Assembly (NCBI RefSeq): GCF_009766085.1
Contig: NZ_LMUF01000004.1
Span: 1-64,000 of the forward strand
Source: Burkholderia sp. S171
Lineage (GTDB): Bacteria > Pseudomonadota > Gammaproteobacteria > Burkholderiales > Burkholderiaceae
Length of the DNA stretch: 64,000 bases
Direction of reading: 5' to 3'
Positions within the stretch are counted from its first letter, which is position 1. Every line of letters starts with the position of its first letter. A program made the position numbers and the translations under genes. The notes under the pieces were generated by a model. It searched no databases and was not told the DNA's origin. It saw only the letters and a list, made by a program, of their open reading frames with translations. Shown here piece by piece: positions 8,853 to 18,059 of this stretch.

Positions 8853-9512
8853 CTAGATCTTCGGCAGCGCTTTCTTCTGCGCTTCCATGAAAGCGAGCCG
8901 GTCCGCCGTGACTTTCTGCGCGGCCGGCCGCTCGCCCACCAACTTGTTGTGCGTCTTCCAGTCGATTCCCGCTTCCAGCAGGAAATCCGCTCCATAGATC
9001 GCTTTCGTCGTCAGCCCGATCAGCGGCAAATTCACGAATGCACTCACATCGGCGATACTGAAGGTCGTGCCGAGCGCATACGGTTCGAACTTCGCAATCC
9101 GCTTGAATCCGGCAATACCATGCCGGAGCCGTTTTTCCGCGCGCACCTTGGTGTAATCAGTCACTGTGCCGCCGAAAAACGCCTGCTTGTACAGCTCGCG
9201 GGCAACCAGTTCCAAGTGTGTCTCGATGAACGCGATCATCTCGCGCTCCTTGGCGGCCGTGAACGGATCGGCGGAAAAAATGGGTTTCTCCGGATAAGCG
9301 CTCGCCAGATATTCGACAATCACCTGCGACTCGCACAGCGCCCCGGCCTCGGTCTCCAAATACGGAACCTTGCCGAGCGGCGAGAGCGCAAGCGTTGCTT
9401 CGTCCTGGCCAAAATTTGCACGCACCTCCTCGAACGGAATGCCGTGTTCGAGCAGCACGAACTTCACCTTGTTCACGTAGTTGGACAGCGGAAAACCATA
9501 CAGCTTGAGCAT
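8853..9512 (-). CDS. Glutathione S-transferase family protein
   Basis: A 219-residue protein with an N-terminal thioredoxin-like domain (LKLYGFPLSNYVNKVK; S at the usual catalytic region; GKVPYLE and cis-Pro; ESQVIVEYL binding the glutathione gamma-Glu) and an all-helical C-terminal domain (YALGTTFSIADVSAF). The start at 9512 is chosen because AGGAGA lies 7 bases upstream; an in-frame start six codons earlier lacks this. The substrate is unknown. Confidence 0.88.
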   Translation of the reverse strand: MLKLYGFPLSNYVNKVKFVLLEHGIPFEEVRANFGQDEATLALSPLGKVPYLETEAGALCESQVIVEYLASAYPEKPIFSADPFTAAKEREMIAFIETHLELVARELYKQAFFGGTVTDYTKVRAEKRLRHGIAGFKRIAKFEPYALGTTFSIADVSAFVNLPLIGLTTKAIYGADFLLEAGIDWKTHNKLVGERPAAQKVTADRLAFMEAQKKALPKI

Positions 9513-9627
9513 CTTGAGTCTCCTGGACATCTTTCATTTTTAAGCAATGCAGGCAATCGGCGGCCTTCGAGGCCACCTTATAAACAGTACGATCGTGCTA
9601 ATCTAGCAATAAGGAGTGAGACACGCC

Positions 9628-11169
9628 ATGAGTTTTCGCGATACAGAAATTCGGACCATAGGGATTGTCGGTAGCGGCGCGATGGGACGCGGCATTGCGC
9701 AGATCGCTGCGCTGGGCGGCCTGAACGTGCGTCTGTACGACACCAACCAGCAAGCCATCGCAGCCGCACGCGAGTATCTCGCCGATACCCTGAACAAACT
9801 CGCCGCAAAAGGCAAGCTGAACGAAGCCGATGCGCACGCCGCGCTGGCGCGCATTCATGCGGCCGGTGCGATCGGCGACCTGGCCGATTGCGACGTGGTG
9901 GTTGAAGCCATCGTGGAAAAGCTGGAGGTCAAGCGGGAGTTGTTCCGCGAGCTTGAGGGCGTGGTCGGCGAAAATTGCATTCTGGCGTCGAATACGTCGT
10001 CGCTGTCCATTACGGCCATTGCCGCGGGCTGTGCCAAGCCGGAGCGCGTCGTCGGCCTGCACTTTTTCAACCCCGTTCCGCTGATGAAAGTAGTCGAAGT
10101 GATCGACGGCTTGCGGGGAGACCCCGCTGCCGGCGACGCGCTGATGGCACTCGGCCGCCAGATGGGCCACACGGCCGTGCGCGCGAAGGACATGCCTGGG
10201 TTTATCGTGAATCACGCCGGGCGCGGCATGAATACCGAGGGCTTGCGGATCGCGAGCGAAGGCGTGGCGAGTTTCGCCGATATCGACCGGATCATGCGCG
10301 AACAAGCTGGCTTCCGGCTCGGGCCGTTCGAGTTGCTGGACCTGACGGCGCTCGACGTGTCGCATCCGGTGATGGAATCGATCTATCACCAATTTTATGA
10401 GGAACCGCGCTTTACGCCGTCGCCTATTACCGGCACGCGGCTCGCCGGTGGGTTGATCGGACGGAAGGTGGGTGAAGGTTTCTATAAGTATGTCGATGGC
10501 AAGCAGCAAACTCCCGAAGAAGCGCCCGCGCCTACCACGCTGCCGCGTCGCGTTTGGGTAAGCCGGGCATCGGCCCATGCGCGTGAAGAAGTGTTCCGGT
10601 TGATCGCGAAGATGGAAACGGCTGTCACTATCGATACCGGCGGCACCCCGGCACCGGATTCGCTGATTATCGTCACGCCGCTCGGCCACGATGCTACGAC
10701 CGCAGCCGTCGCGGAGAAACTGGACGCGTCGCGCACGGTTGCTATCGATACGTTGTTTCCCCTCGCCGATGCCGCGCGCCGCACCATCATGACCACGCCG
10801 GCCACGACCGCCGAGTTCCGCGACGCCGCGCACGCGCTGTTCGCATTCGATGGCGTCCCCGTCACCGTGATCCGTGATTCGACCGGGTTTGTTGCCCAGC
10901 GAGTGGTGGCGACCATCGTCAACATTGGTTGCGATATCGCGCAGCAACGCATTGCAAGTCCGGCGGATATTGACCTCGCCGTCACGCTCGGCCTGGGTTA
11001 TCCGCGTGGTCCACTTGCGTTAGGCGACGCGCTCGGCACGAGCACCATCCTCACTATCCTGCGCAACATGCAGGCCGTGCTCGGCGACCCGCGTTATCGT
11101 CCGTCGCCCTGGCTCGCGCGCCGTGCGCAGCTCGGCCTGTCTCTCACCTTCGATGAGGCACCAGTATGA
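9628..11169 (+). CDS. 3-hydroxyacyl-CoA dehydrogenase
   Basis: A 513-residue protein. It has an N-terminal NAD-binding domain (GIVGSGAMGRGIAQIAA), the catalytic region with HFFNPVPLMKVVE, and a duplicated C-terminal dimerisation domain. The second copy covers roughly residues 420-510, as in PaaH-type enzymes rather than the shorter FadB2 type. It oxidises 3-hydroxyacyl-CoA to 3-oxoacyl-CoA in beta-oxidation or phenylacetate-type degradation. AAGGAG at 9611-9616 supports ATG 9628 over the GTG at 9616. Its stop overlaps the next gene's start by four bases, so the two are translationally coupled. Confidence 0.9.
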   Translation: MSFRDTEIRTIGIVGSGAMGRGIAQIAALGGLNVRLYDTNQQAIAAAREYLADTLNKLAAKGKLNEADAHAALARIHAAGAIGDLADCDVVVEAIVEKLEVKRELFRELEGVVGENCILASNTSSLSITAIAAGCAKPERVVGLHFFNPVPLMKVVEVIDGLRGDPAAGDALMALGRQMGHTAVRAKDMPGFIVNHAGRGMNTEGLRIASEGVASFADIDRIMREQAGFRLGPFELLDLTALDVSHPVMESIYHQFYEEPRFTPSPITGTRLAGGLIGRKVGEGFYKYVDGKQQTPEEAPAPTTLPRRVWVSRASAHAREEVFRLIAKMETAVTIDTGGTPAPDSLIIVTPLGHDATTAAVAEKLDASRTVAIDTLFPLADAARRTIMTTPATTAEFRDAAHALFAFDGVPVTVIRDSTGFVAQRVVATIVNIGCDIAQQRIASPADIDLAVTLGLGYPRGPLALGDALGTSTILTILRNMQAVLGDPRYRPSPWLARRAQLGLSLTFDEAPV

Positions 11170-11954
11170 GCGCCGAACTGCTCTCCGTCCGTCCCGCTGA
11201 AAGCGACACCACGCTCGTTCTCAAGCTGTCCAATCCGGGCGCACGCAATGCGTTGCACCCGGACATGTACACGGCCGGCATCGAAGCGATGAACACGGCT
11301 GAACGGGATACGTCAGTGCGCGCCATCGTGCTAACTGGCGCCGATAACTTCTTTTGCGCCGGCGGCAACTTGAACCGGTTGCTGGAGAACCGCGCGAAGG
11401 ATCCGTCGGTGCAAGCCGCGAGCATCGACATGCTCGGCGAGTGGATCGTGGCATTGCGGTCATCGACGAAACCGGTGATCGCGGCCGTCGAAGGCGCTGC
11501 AGCGGGCGCGGGTTTCTCGCTTGCGCTTGCATGCGATCTGCTGGTCGCGGCTGAAGACGCCAAGTTCGTGATGTCGTACTCCCGCGTCGGCCTCACGCCC
11601 GATGGCGGCGGCTCGTGGTTCCTCACGCGCGCGTTGCCGCGTGCGCTCGCCACCGAAATCCTGCTTGAAGCGAAACCCATCGGTGCCACGCGGCTGCATG
11701 AGGTTGGTGTCGTGAACCGCGTGACGAAACCGGGCGCAGCGCTCGATGCCGCCATCGCCTGGGCGGATGAACTGGGCCGCATGGCGCCGAAAGCGCTCGC
11801 GCGGATAAAGACGCTGATCGAAGCCGCCGAAACGCAGTCGCTGGCGGAACATCTGGACGACGAACGCGATGGTTTCGTCGATGCCCTGCATAACGGCAAC
11901 GCGCTCGAAGGCATCAACGCGTTCCTCGAAAAACGGCCACCGCTCTACAAATGA
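11166..11954 (+). CDS. Enoyl-CoA hydratase/isomerase family protein
   Basis: A 262-residue crotonase-fold protein. Oxyanion-hole segments are visible (NPGARNALH; ADNFFCAGGNLNRL; VEGAAAGAGFSLALACDLL), and the position facing the active site reads SRVGLTPDGGGSWFL. In classical hydratases two glutamates do catalysis; here the second region has D in TPDGG, as in isomerases and some ring-opening hydrolases. I recall close relatives being labelled oxepin-CoA hydrolase, alternative type. It overlaps both the preceding 3-hydroxyacyl-CoA dehydrogenase and the following phosphatase by ATGA. Confidence 0.85.
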   Translation: MSAELLSVRPAESDTTLVLKLSNPGARNALHPDMYTAGIEAMNTAERDTSVRAIVLTGADNFFCAGGNLNRLLENRAKDPSVQAASIDMLGEWIVALRSSTKPVIAAVEGAAAGAGFSLALACDLLVAAEDAKFVMSYSRVGLTPDGGGSWFLTRALPRALATEILLEAKPIGATRLHEVGVVNRVTKPGAALDAAIAWADELGRMAPKALARIKTLIEAAETQSLAEHLDDERDGFVDALHNGNALEGINAFLEKRPPLYK

Positions 11955-12679
11955 CGACCCTCTACGAACTCCCCAAACGCCGCCGCATCTTCCTGATGCG
12001 CCACGGCGACGTCACTTACTTCGATGCCAGCGGCCGTGCCATCGACCCGGAAGGTGTACCGCTGAATGAACGTGGCCGCGAGGAAGCAAGCGCGGCGGGC
12101 CGCGAGTTCAAGGCGCAGAAAATCCGCTTCGGTAAAGTCATCGCGAGCGGCTTGCCACGCACGATCGAAACAGCGCAGCGCGTGCTGGCCGAAACCGGTC
12201 AGCAGATCGATATCGACATCTGGCCGGAGTGGCAGGAGATTCGTGGCGGCCGGCTGAGCGAACTGCCAGCGCAGGATGTCGAGCGCGCGTTTCTCAGCGT
12301 TTTCGATGGCATCGTGCCAGAAACAACGTCCTTTCTGGGCGGCGAGACTATCGGCGAATTGCTTGATCGCGTGTTGCCGCCGTTGCAAAAGCTGCGCGAC
12401 GATGCATCGTGGGACACGGTGCTGCTCGTGCTGCACGGCGGCGTCAATCGCGCGTTGTTGTCGCACGCAATCACCAGTGGGGGCCGCATGTTTTTCGGCC
12501 ATCTTTCGCAGACCACGGGCTGTATCAACGCGCTTGATGTCGGCGATAAACCCGGCGACTGGGTGATCCGCGCGCTGAACCATTCACCGCCCTCGCCGCT
12601 TCACGCCGCGGTACGGAACACGACCATGGAACTGCTGTACGCCCAGTTCGTGCGCTTTAGATCTTTGATAAAGCCATAG
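11951..12679 (+). CDS. Histidine phosphatase family protein
   Basis: A 242-residue phosphoglycerate-mutase-like phosphatase. The phosphohistidine motif is in FLMRHGDVTYFD. R in SGLPRTIETA and the second catalytic His in LLVLHGGVNRALL complete the site. The substrate is unknown. Its location, start-stop overlapped with enoyl-CoA hydratase and upstream of the kinase-like and dehydrogenase genes, suggests a role in the same CoA-ester pathway, though that is inference from context. Confidence 0.85.
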   Translation: MTTLYELPKRRRIFLMRHGDVTYFDASGRAIDPEGVPLNERGREEASAAGREFKAQKIRFGKVIASGLPRTIETAQRVLAETGQQIDIDIWPEWQEIRGGRLSELPAQDVERAFLSVFDGIVPETTSFLGGETIGELLDRVLPPLQKLRDDASWDTVLLVLHGGVNRALLSHAITSGGRMFFGHLSQTTGCINALDVGDKPGDWVIRALNHSPPSPLHAAVRNTTMELLYAQFVRFRSLIKP

Positions 12680-12771
12680 CGGGCACGCGGCCTGCACGCC
12701 GAACAACAGCGCTGATGAACGGCGCGACGCCGCGTGATGCCTCAATAAACGCAAGACCGGAGGAGACAACG

Positions 12772-13881
12772 ATGGCTGCAAACGATACCCCCGCACCACA
12801 AGATTTTTCAGCGTTCGAGGGAACACGCCCGGTCAACGAGCGGCAACAATTCGATGTTCCGGCGTTATCCGCGTGGCTGGAAACGCATGTTGAAGGCTTC
12901 GCCGGACCGCTCACCGTCGAGCAGTTTGCCGGCGGCCAATCGAATCCCACTTTCAAGCTGATCACGCCCGCGCGCAGTTACGTGATGCGATCGAAACCCG
13001 GGCCGGCGGCGAAGTTATTGCCATCGGCGCATGCGATCGAACGTGAATATCGCGTGATGGACGCGCTTGCCGGCACCGACGTTCCCGTCGCGACAATGTT
13101 CGCGTTGTGCGAGGACGAAAGCGTCATCGGGCGAGCGTTCTATGTGATGGAGTTCATCGAAGGCCGCGTGTTGTGGGATCAGGCGCTACCGAGCATGACA
13201 CCGTCCGAACGCGGCGCAATCTATGACGAGATGAATCGCGTGATCGCGGCACTCCATTCGGTCGATATCGCGCAAGTCGGCCTCGATACCTACGGCAAGC
13301 CCGGCAACTATTTCGAGCGGCAGATCGGTCGCTGGAGCAAGCAATACGTTGCATCGGAAACGGAGCCTATCGAAGCGATGAACAAGCTGATCGAATGGCT
13401 GCCGAAACATATTCCGCGCGGCGTGGAAGGCGCACCGGCGGAACGCGTGTCAATCGTTCATGGGGACTTCCGGCTCGACAACCTTATCTTCCATCCGACG
13501 GAACCGCGCGTGCTCGCCGTGCTCGACTGGGAGCTGTCCACGCTCGGCGATCCGCTCGCCGATTTCGCTTACCACTGCATGGCGTGGCACGTCGATCCGA
13601 CGCAATTTCGCGGCATCGGCGGCCTTGACTGGGCGGCGCTCGGCATTCCCGATGAGGACGAATACGTCGCGACCTACCTCGCCCGCACGGGCTTGGCCAT
13701 CCAGGGCGACTGGAATTTCTACCTCACGTACAACATGTTCCGCATTGCCGCGATCCTGCAGGGAATCATGAAGCGGGTCAGCGAAGGCACGGCGGCAAGC
13801 ACGCAGGCTCTGGATGCTGGAAAGCGCGCGAAACCCATGGCCGAACTCGCCTGGCTGTATGCGCAGAAAGTCGGTGAATAG
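12772..13881 (+). CDS. Aminoglycoside-phosphotransferase-fold kinase (ACAD10/11 N-domain-like)
   Basis: A 369-residue kinase-fold protein. The catalytic loop is VHGDFRLDNLIF and the metal-binding motif is LDWELSTLGDPLADFAYH. The glycine-rich region GGQSNPTFKL is also present. In animals this fold is fused to an acyl-CoA dehydrogenase domain in ACAD10/ACAD11, where it phosphorylates 4-hydroxyacyl-CoAs. Here the neighbouring gene 20 bases downstream encodes exactly that dehydrogenase type, so 4-hydroxy-acid catabolism is a reasonable inference. GGAGGAGA lies just before ATG 12772; an in-frame ATG at 12715 lacks such a site. Confidence 0.85.
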   Translation: MAANDTPAPQDFSAFEGTRPVNERQQFDVPALSAWLETHVEGFAGPLTVEQFAGGQSNPTFKLITPARSYVMRSKPGPAAKLLPSAHAIEREYRVMDALAGTDVPVATMFALCEDESVIGRAFYVMEFIEGRVLWDQALPSMTPSERGAIYDEMNRVIAALHSVDIAQVGLDTYGKPGNYFERQIGRWSKQYVASETEPIEAMNKLIEWLPKHIPRGVEGAPAERVSIVHGDFRLDNLIFHPTEPRVLAVLDWELSTLGDPLADFAYHCMAWHVDPTQFRGIGGLDWAALGIPDEDEYVATYLARTGLAIQGDWNFYLTYNMFRIAAILQGIMKRVSEGTAASTQALDAGKRAKPMAELAWLYAQKVGE

Positions 13882-13900
13882 AGATTAATGAGGAGACGAT

Positions 13901-15115
13901 ATGAATTTCGATTACACGCCGAAAGTGCAGGAATTGCGCCAAAAGCTAAGCCATTTCTTCGATGAACACATCTACCCGAACGAGCGGGCGTTCAACAGCG
14001 AAGTCGCCGCCAATCGCGCAAACGGCAACGCTTGGGTCCCGACGGCGTTGATCGAAAAGCTGAAGGAACAAGCTCGCGATGCCGGCCTCTGGAACCTGTT
14101 CCTGCCCGCATCCGAACGCGGCGCCGGATTAAGCAATCTTGAATACGCGCCGCTCTGCGAGATCATGGGCCGCGTGCCATGGGCGCCGGAAGTGTTCAAT
14201 TGCGGCGCGCCCGACACGGGCAACATGGAGACCATCGAACGGTATGGCAGCGAGCAGCAGAAACTGCAATGGCTCGAACCGTTGCTGCAAGGCGAGATCC
14301 GCTCCGCATTCCTGATGACCGAGCCGGACGTGGCTTCGTCGGATGCGACGAATATCCAGTGCAGCATCGTGCGCGATGGCGACGGTTATGTGATCAACGG
14401 CCACAAGTGGTGGTCGTCGGGTGCGGGCGATCCGCGCTGCAAGGTGTATATCGTGATGGGCAAGACCGATCCCGACGCGCCGAAACATCAGCAACAATCG
14501 ATGATTCTCGTTCCCGCAGACGCGACCGGTATCACGGTTCACCGGCCGCTCTCGGTGTTCGGCTACGACGACGCGCCGCACGGTCACATGGACATCACGC
14601 TCGAGAACGTACGCGTGCCGGTATCGAACATGCTGCTCGGCGAAGGGCGCGGCTTTGAAATCGCGCAGGGACGTCTTGGGCCGGGCCGGATTCATCACTG
14701 CATGCGCCTGATTGGACTGGCTGAACGCGCGCTCGAATTGATGACGAAACGCACGCTGCAACGGGTGGCTTTCGGCAAGCCGATCGCTGCGCACGGCGTG
14801 ACGCAGGAGCGTATTGCCGAGGCACGCATCATGATCGAACAGGCGCGTCTGCTCACCCTGAAAGCGGCTTACATGATGGATACCGTCGGCAATAAGGGCG
14901 CACGCGGCGAGATCGCGATGATCAAGGTGGTCGCGCCGAATATCGCGTGCCAGATCATCGATTGGGCGATCCAGGCGCACGGCGCGGCCGGTGTGTCCGA
15001 TGACTTTCCGCTGGCTTACGCCTACGCGCATGCGCGGACGTTGCGGCTTGCCGACGGGCCGGATGAAGTGCATCGGAACGCGATCGCCAAGCTGGAGCTT
15101 TCACGGTACGCGTGA
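13901..15115 (+). CDS. Acyl-CoA dehydrogenase (ACAD10/11-type)
   Basis: A 404-residue FAD-dependent acyl-CoA dehydrogenase. Substrate and FAD regions are seen ([41 protein letters not shown]). The C-terminal [10 protein letters not shown] segment carries Asp where classical enzymes have the catalytic Glu, as in the ACAD10/11 branch. GAGGAGA precedes the ATG. It follows the kinase-fold gene, with which it probably works on hydroxyacyl-CoA substrates. Confidence 0.88.
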   Translation: MNFDYTPKVQELRQKLSHFFDEHIYPNERAFNSEVAANRANGNAWVPTALIEKLKEQARDAGLWNLFLPASERGAGLSNLEYAPLCEIMGRVPWAPEVFNCGAPDTGNMETIERYGSEQQKLQWLEPLLQGEIRSAFLMTEPDVASSDATNIQCSIVRDGDGYVINGHKWWSSGAGDPRCKVYIVMGKTDPDAPKHQQQSMILVPADATGITVHRPLSVFGYDDAPHGHMDITLENVRVPVSNMLLGEGRGFEIAQGRLGPGRIHHCMRLIGLAERALELMTKRTLQRVAFGKPIAAHGVTQERIAEARIMIEQARLLTLKAAYMMDTVGNKGARGEIAMIKVVAPNIACQIIDWAIQAHGAAGVSDDFPLAYAYAHARTLRLADGPDEVHRNAIAKLELSRYA

Positions 15116-15229
15116 AGCGGCGTTGAGCGTCCTTCTGCGAACTATGGTCTAATTTTTGGCAGCGTTTTTGAGTGGCAACCCCTGATTGCTCGGGTCGCCG
15201 CTTTCCCGTATTCAGGATCAGGAGCGAAG

Positions 15230-15922
15230 ATGATCGACGTCTATAGCTGGGCCACGCCGAACGGCCACAAGATTCATATCATGCTGGAAGAACTCGGGCT
15301 CGAGTACAAAGCCATTCCCATCGATATCGGCGCGGGTGATCAGTTCACGCCCAATTTCCTGGCGATCAGCCCCAATAACAAGATCCCCGCGATTATCGAC
15401 AGCGATGGCCCCGAAGGCAAGCCGCTGGCACTCTTTGAATCCGGGGCGATCCTGTTTTATCTCGCTGAGAAGACGGGTAAGTTCTTGCCTCTGGATCCTG
15501 TCGGCCGATACACGACCATGCAGTGGCTGATGTTCCAGATGGGCGGCGTTGGACCCATGCTTGGCCAGGCGCATCACTTCAGGATTTACGCGCCGGAGAA
15601 GATCGAGTACGCGGTCAATCGATATTCGAACGAAGCCAAGCGCTTGTATGGCGTAATGGACAAGCAATTGGACGTGACGCGGTTTCTCGCTGGAAACGAA
15701 TATTCAATCGCTGATATCGCGACGTTTCCGTGGACGCGATCGTGGAAAAACCAGGGGATTGAGCTGGACGAATTTCCAAACGTGAAGCGTTGGTTTGACG
15801 AGATTTCGGCGAGGCCTGCGGTTATTCGTGGCGTTGAAGTACTCGCTTCTGCGCGCAAGGATTTGACCGGTGACAAACAACGCGAAGTGCTGTTTGGCGC
15901 GCAGCAGTACGCAAAGCGTTAA
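15230..15922 (+). CDS. Glutathione S-transferase, YfcG/Ure2p-like
   Basis: A 230-residue protein beginning MIDVYSWATPNGHKIHIMLEE, with PNNKIPAI and ESGAILFYLAEKTG in the glutathione site. This pattern is typical of the nu-class YfcG/YghU proteins, which act as glutathione-dependent disulfide-bond oxidoreductases. The Thr-Pro-Asn (TPNG) at the N-terminus is the catalytic-site signature of that class. AGGAGCGAAG lies just before the ATG. It converges with the minus-strand MaoC gene, 57 bases apart. Confidence 0.87.
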   Translation: MIDVYSWATPNGHKIHIMLEELGLEYKAIPIDIGAGDQFTPNFLAISPNNKIPAIIDSDGPEGKPLALFESGAILFYLAEKTGKFLPLDPVGRYTTMQWLMFQMGGVGPMLGQAHHFRIYAPEKIEYAVNRYSNEAKRLYGVMDKQLDVTRFLAGNEYSIADIATFPWTRSWKNQGIELDEFPNVKRWFDEISARPAVIRGVEVLASARKDLTGDKQREVLFGAQQYAKR

Positions 15923-15979
15923 GCGTAACGCAGCGCAGATTCCTCGCTCGGGGAACCTGCGACGACGAGCCCCCGACTT

Positions 15980-16441
15980 TCAAAAGTAATGCCGGGTGAT
16001 GAACTCAGCGACGCATACCGGTTTCTCACTGCCTTCTTTCTGCACGGTCACGCGCCAGATCACCTGCACCCCACCCCCTTCCACATCAGTCACCGTTTCC
16101 GCTACGAACCTCGCCCGGAGCTTCGTCCCGACCCGCACCGGCGACATGAACCGCACTTTATTCATGCCGTAATTCACGCCCATTTTTTGCTGCAACGGCA
16201 CGCATTGATCCAGCCACATCGGGACTAACGCCAAGGTTAAAAACCCATGCGCAATGGGTCCACCGAAAGGCGATTCTTTTTTCGCTCTCTCTACGTCGAC
16301 GTGGATCCACTGATGATCGTCGGTGGCATCGGCGAATCGGTTCACGCGTGATTGATCTATTTCCAACCACTCGCTCACATACTCTTTGCCACCCTGCGCG
16401 GCTTTTACATCCGCTGCACTGCCTAACGTGGCTAGCGTCAT
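15980..16441 (-). CDS. MaoC family dehydratase
   Basis: A 153-residue hot-dog fold (R)-specific enoyl-CoA hydratase. The hydratase motif D-x4-H is present as D42 and H47 (TDDHQWIH), followed by SPFGGPIAHGFLTL. It hydrates trans-2-enoyl-CoA. It is the last gene of a four-gene minus-strand set with two acyl-CoA dehydrogenases and a second MaoC gene. Its ATG overlaps the stop of the preceding MaoC gene by four bases. Confidence 0.88.
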   Translation of the reverse strand: MTLATLGSAADVKAAQGGKEYVSEWLEIDQSRVNRFADATDDHQWIHVDVERAKKESPFGGPIAHGFLTLALVPMWLDQCVPLQQKMGVNYGMNKVRFMSPVRVGTKLRARFVAETVTDVEGGGVQVIWRVTVQKEGSEKPVCVAEFITRHYF

Positions 16442-16896
16442 TGCGCGTTTCCCGGGTGACGAAGCCCGAAGATTGCCGCCGAATCCACGGTCAAGACCAG
16501 TTCGTCGCGCTGGTTATAAGCTTCCCAACGCGTGGCGACAATTCCACGATCCGGCTTGCTCTCCGATACCCGCTTGCTCAACACGCGCACGGTCAACCGA
16601 ACGGTGTCGTTCACCCGAACCGGCTTTAGCCATCGGATGTTGTCGAGCCCGGGTGAACCCATCGATGTGGAATCGGCGAGCATGTCGCGCACCAGAATGC
16701 TCATCATTGCCGAACATGTATTCCAGCCGCTCGCGACCAGCCCGCCAAATGGCGATGCCTCGCCACCCGCCGCGCTCAAATGAAAAGGCTGCGGATCATA
16801 ACGCCCGGCAAATTCGATAATCTCTTCCTTCAGAAACGTATGGCCACTCAATTGCGCCACCGCTCCAACTTCGAAATCCTCATAGCTGAACGTCAT
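16438..16896 (-). CDS. MaoC family dehydratase (second copy)
   Basis: A 152-residue hot-dog protein. The D-x4-H motif is D34 and H39 (RYDPQPFH), then SPFGGLVASGWNTC. Both MaoC proteins here keep catalytic residues, so they are probably two separate enzymes or an active pair, rather than one catalytic and one structural half. AGGAG lies before ATG 16896; eight extra codons upstream are not supported. It shares sequence pattern but low identity with the MaoC protein downstream. Confidence 0.86.
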   Translation of the reverse strand: MTFSYEDFEVGAVAQLSGHTFLKEEIIEFAGRYDPQPFHLSAAGGEASPFGGLVASGWNTCSAMMSILVRDMLADSTSMGSPGLDNIRWLKPVRVNDTVRLTVRVLSKRVSESKPDRGIVATRWEAYNQRDELVLTVDSAAIFGLRHPGNAQ

Positions 16897-16927
16897 CCCC
16901 GCTCTCCTTTTTAAATGCATCGATTAA

Positions 16928-18049
16928 TCAAACGTCAGTGTCTGCGAATCCAGGCAACGATGCAAACCGTGCCAGATGATGATCGACATCGCCTAACGTT
17001 GTCTCGATGATCGACAAGCGCTTGAACCAATGCGCCGCCGCGACTTCGTTCGTCACACCCATCCCGCCATGCAGTTGCACCGCCTGCTGACCAACGAAGC
17101 GCGCTGCCTGACCGACCCGTGCTTTGGCTGCGGAAATTGCGCGGCGGCGTTCAGTGGCGTCCTCGCTGGTATATCGCGCGGCGGCAAGATACGTGATCGA
17201 ACGCGCCTGCTCAGCGTGAATCAGCATCTCGACCATACGATGCTGCAACGCCTGAAACCGCGCGATGGGCGTGCCGAATTGCTTACGCTCCTTCGTGTAC
17301 TCGCCCGTCGCGTGATTCAGCGCATCGAGTACGCCAACGGCTTCGGCGCACAGCAAGAACGTAGCGTAGTCAGCAATACGCTCAAGCGTAGCGGCACCCG
17401 TGTTGGCCTTGCCAAGACGATCGGCAGGCGTACCCGTGAACGTGAGCGTCGCGGCACGCTGACCATCGATCGTCCGATACTCGGTGACTTCCACATTCGC
17501 CGCGTCACGCGCAACTGCGAACAACGCGATTTCTCCGGCAAGCCTTGCCGGTACGATCCAGTAGTCGGCCTGTGCCCCATGAAGGGCCAACGACTTCTGG
17601 CCGCTCAGTACGAAACCATCGCCTTTCTCTTGCGCGGTGGTATCGACCGAGAAAAGGTCGTAGCGGGCATGGGGTTCGTGAAACGCCACCGCGAGCTTGA
17701 TCTCGCCGCCGGCCGTGCGTTCGAGTAACGCGTTCGCGTGGTCATCGCCCACAAGTCGCAACGCTTCGATACCCACCGCCGTCGCCCAATACGGTTCCAC
17801 GACAAGCGCGCGTCCGAGTTCCTGCATCACGACCAGCATATCGGCCGGACCGCCATCGAAACCGCCTTGCGCTTCAGGTGCCGGCAAGGCCGGCAAGCCT
17901 AGTTCGGTGAATGCAGTCCAATGTTTTGCATCGACACCTTCCTTGGACGCCACGATCTTCTGCCGTGCATCGAACGTGTACTCGTTGTCGAGATACCGGC
18001 GCAATGCGTCCCTGAACTGTTGCTGCTCATCGGTGAAATTGAAGTCCAT
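16928..18049 (-). CDS. Acyl-CoA dehydrogenase, small/partner-type
   Basis: A 373-residue acyl-CoA dehydrogenase-fold protein. The C-terminal LHGGMGVTNEVAAAHWFKR segment is typical, but I cannot see a clear catalytic Glu at the usual C-terminal or helix-G place. Together with the 398-residue gene 10 bases upstream it resembles paired (alpha2beta2) dehydrogenases such as pimeloyl-CoA dehydrogenase PimC/PimD or the mycobacterial FadE28/FadE29, in which one subunit carries the base. The pairing is inference from length, order and sequence style. Confidence 0.82.
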   Translation of the reverse strand: MDFNFTDEQQQFRDALRRYLDNEYTFDARQKIVASKEGVDAKHWTAFTELGLPALPAPEAQGGFDGGPADMLVVMQELGRALVVEPYWATAVGIEALRLVGDDHANALLERTAGGEIKLAVAFHEPHARYDLFSVDTTAQEKGDGFVLSGQKSLALHGAQADYWIVPARLAGEIALFAVARDAANVEVTEYRTIDGQRAATLTFTGTPADRLGKANTGAATLERIADYATFLLCAEAVGVLDALNHATGEYTKERKQFGTPIARFQALQHRMVEMLIHAEQARSITYLAAARYTSEDATERRRAISAAKARVGQAARFVGQQAVQLHGGMGVTNEVAAAHWFKRLSIIETTLGDVDHHLARFASLPGFADTDV

Positions 18050-18059
18050 GTGCCGCTCC

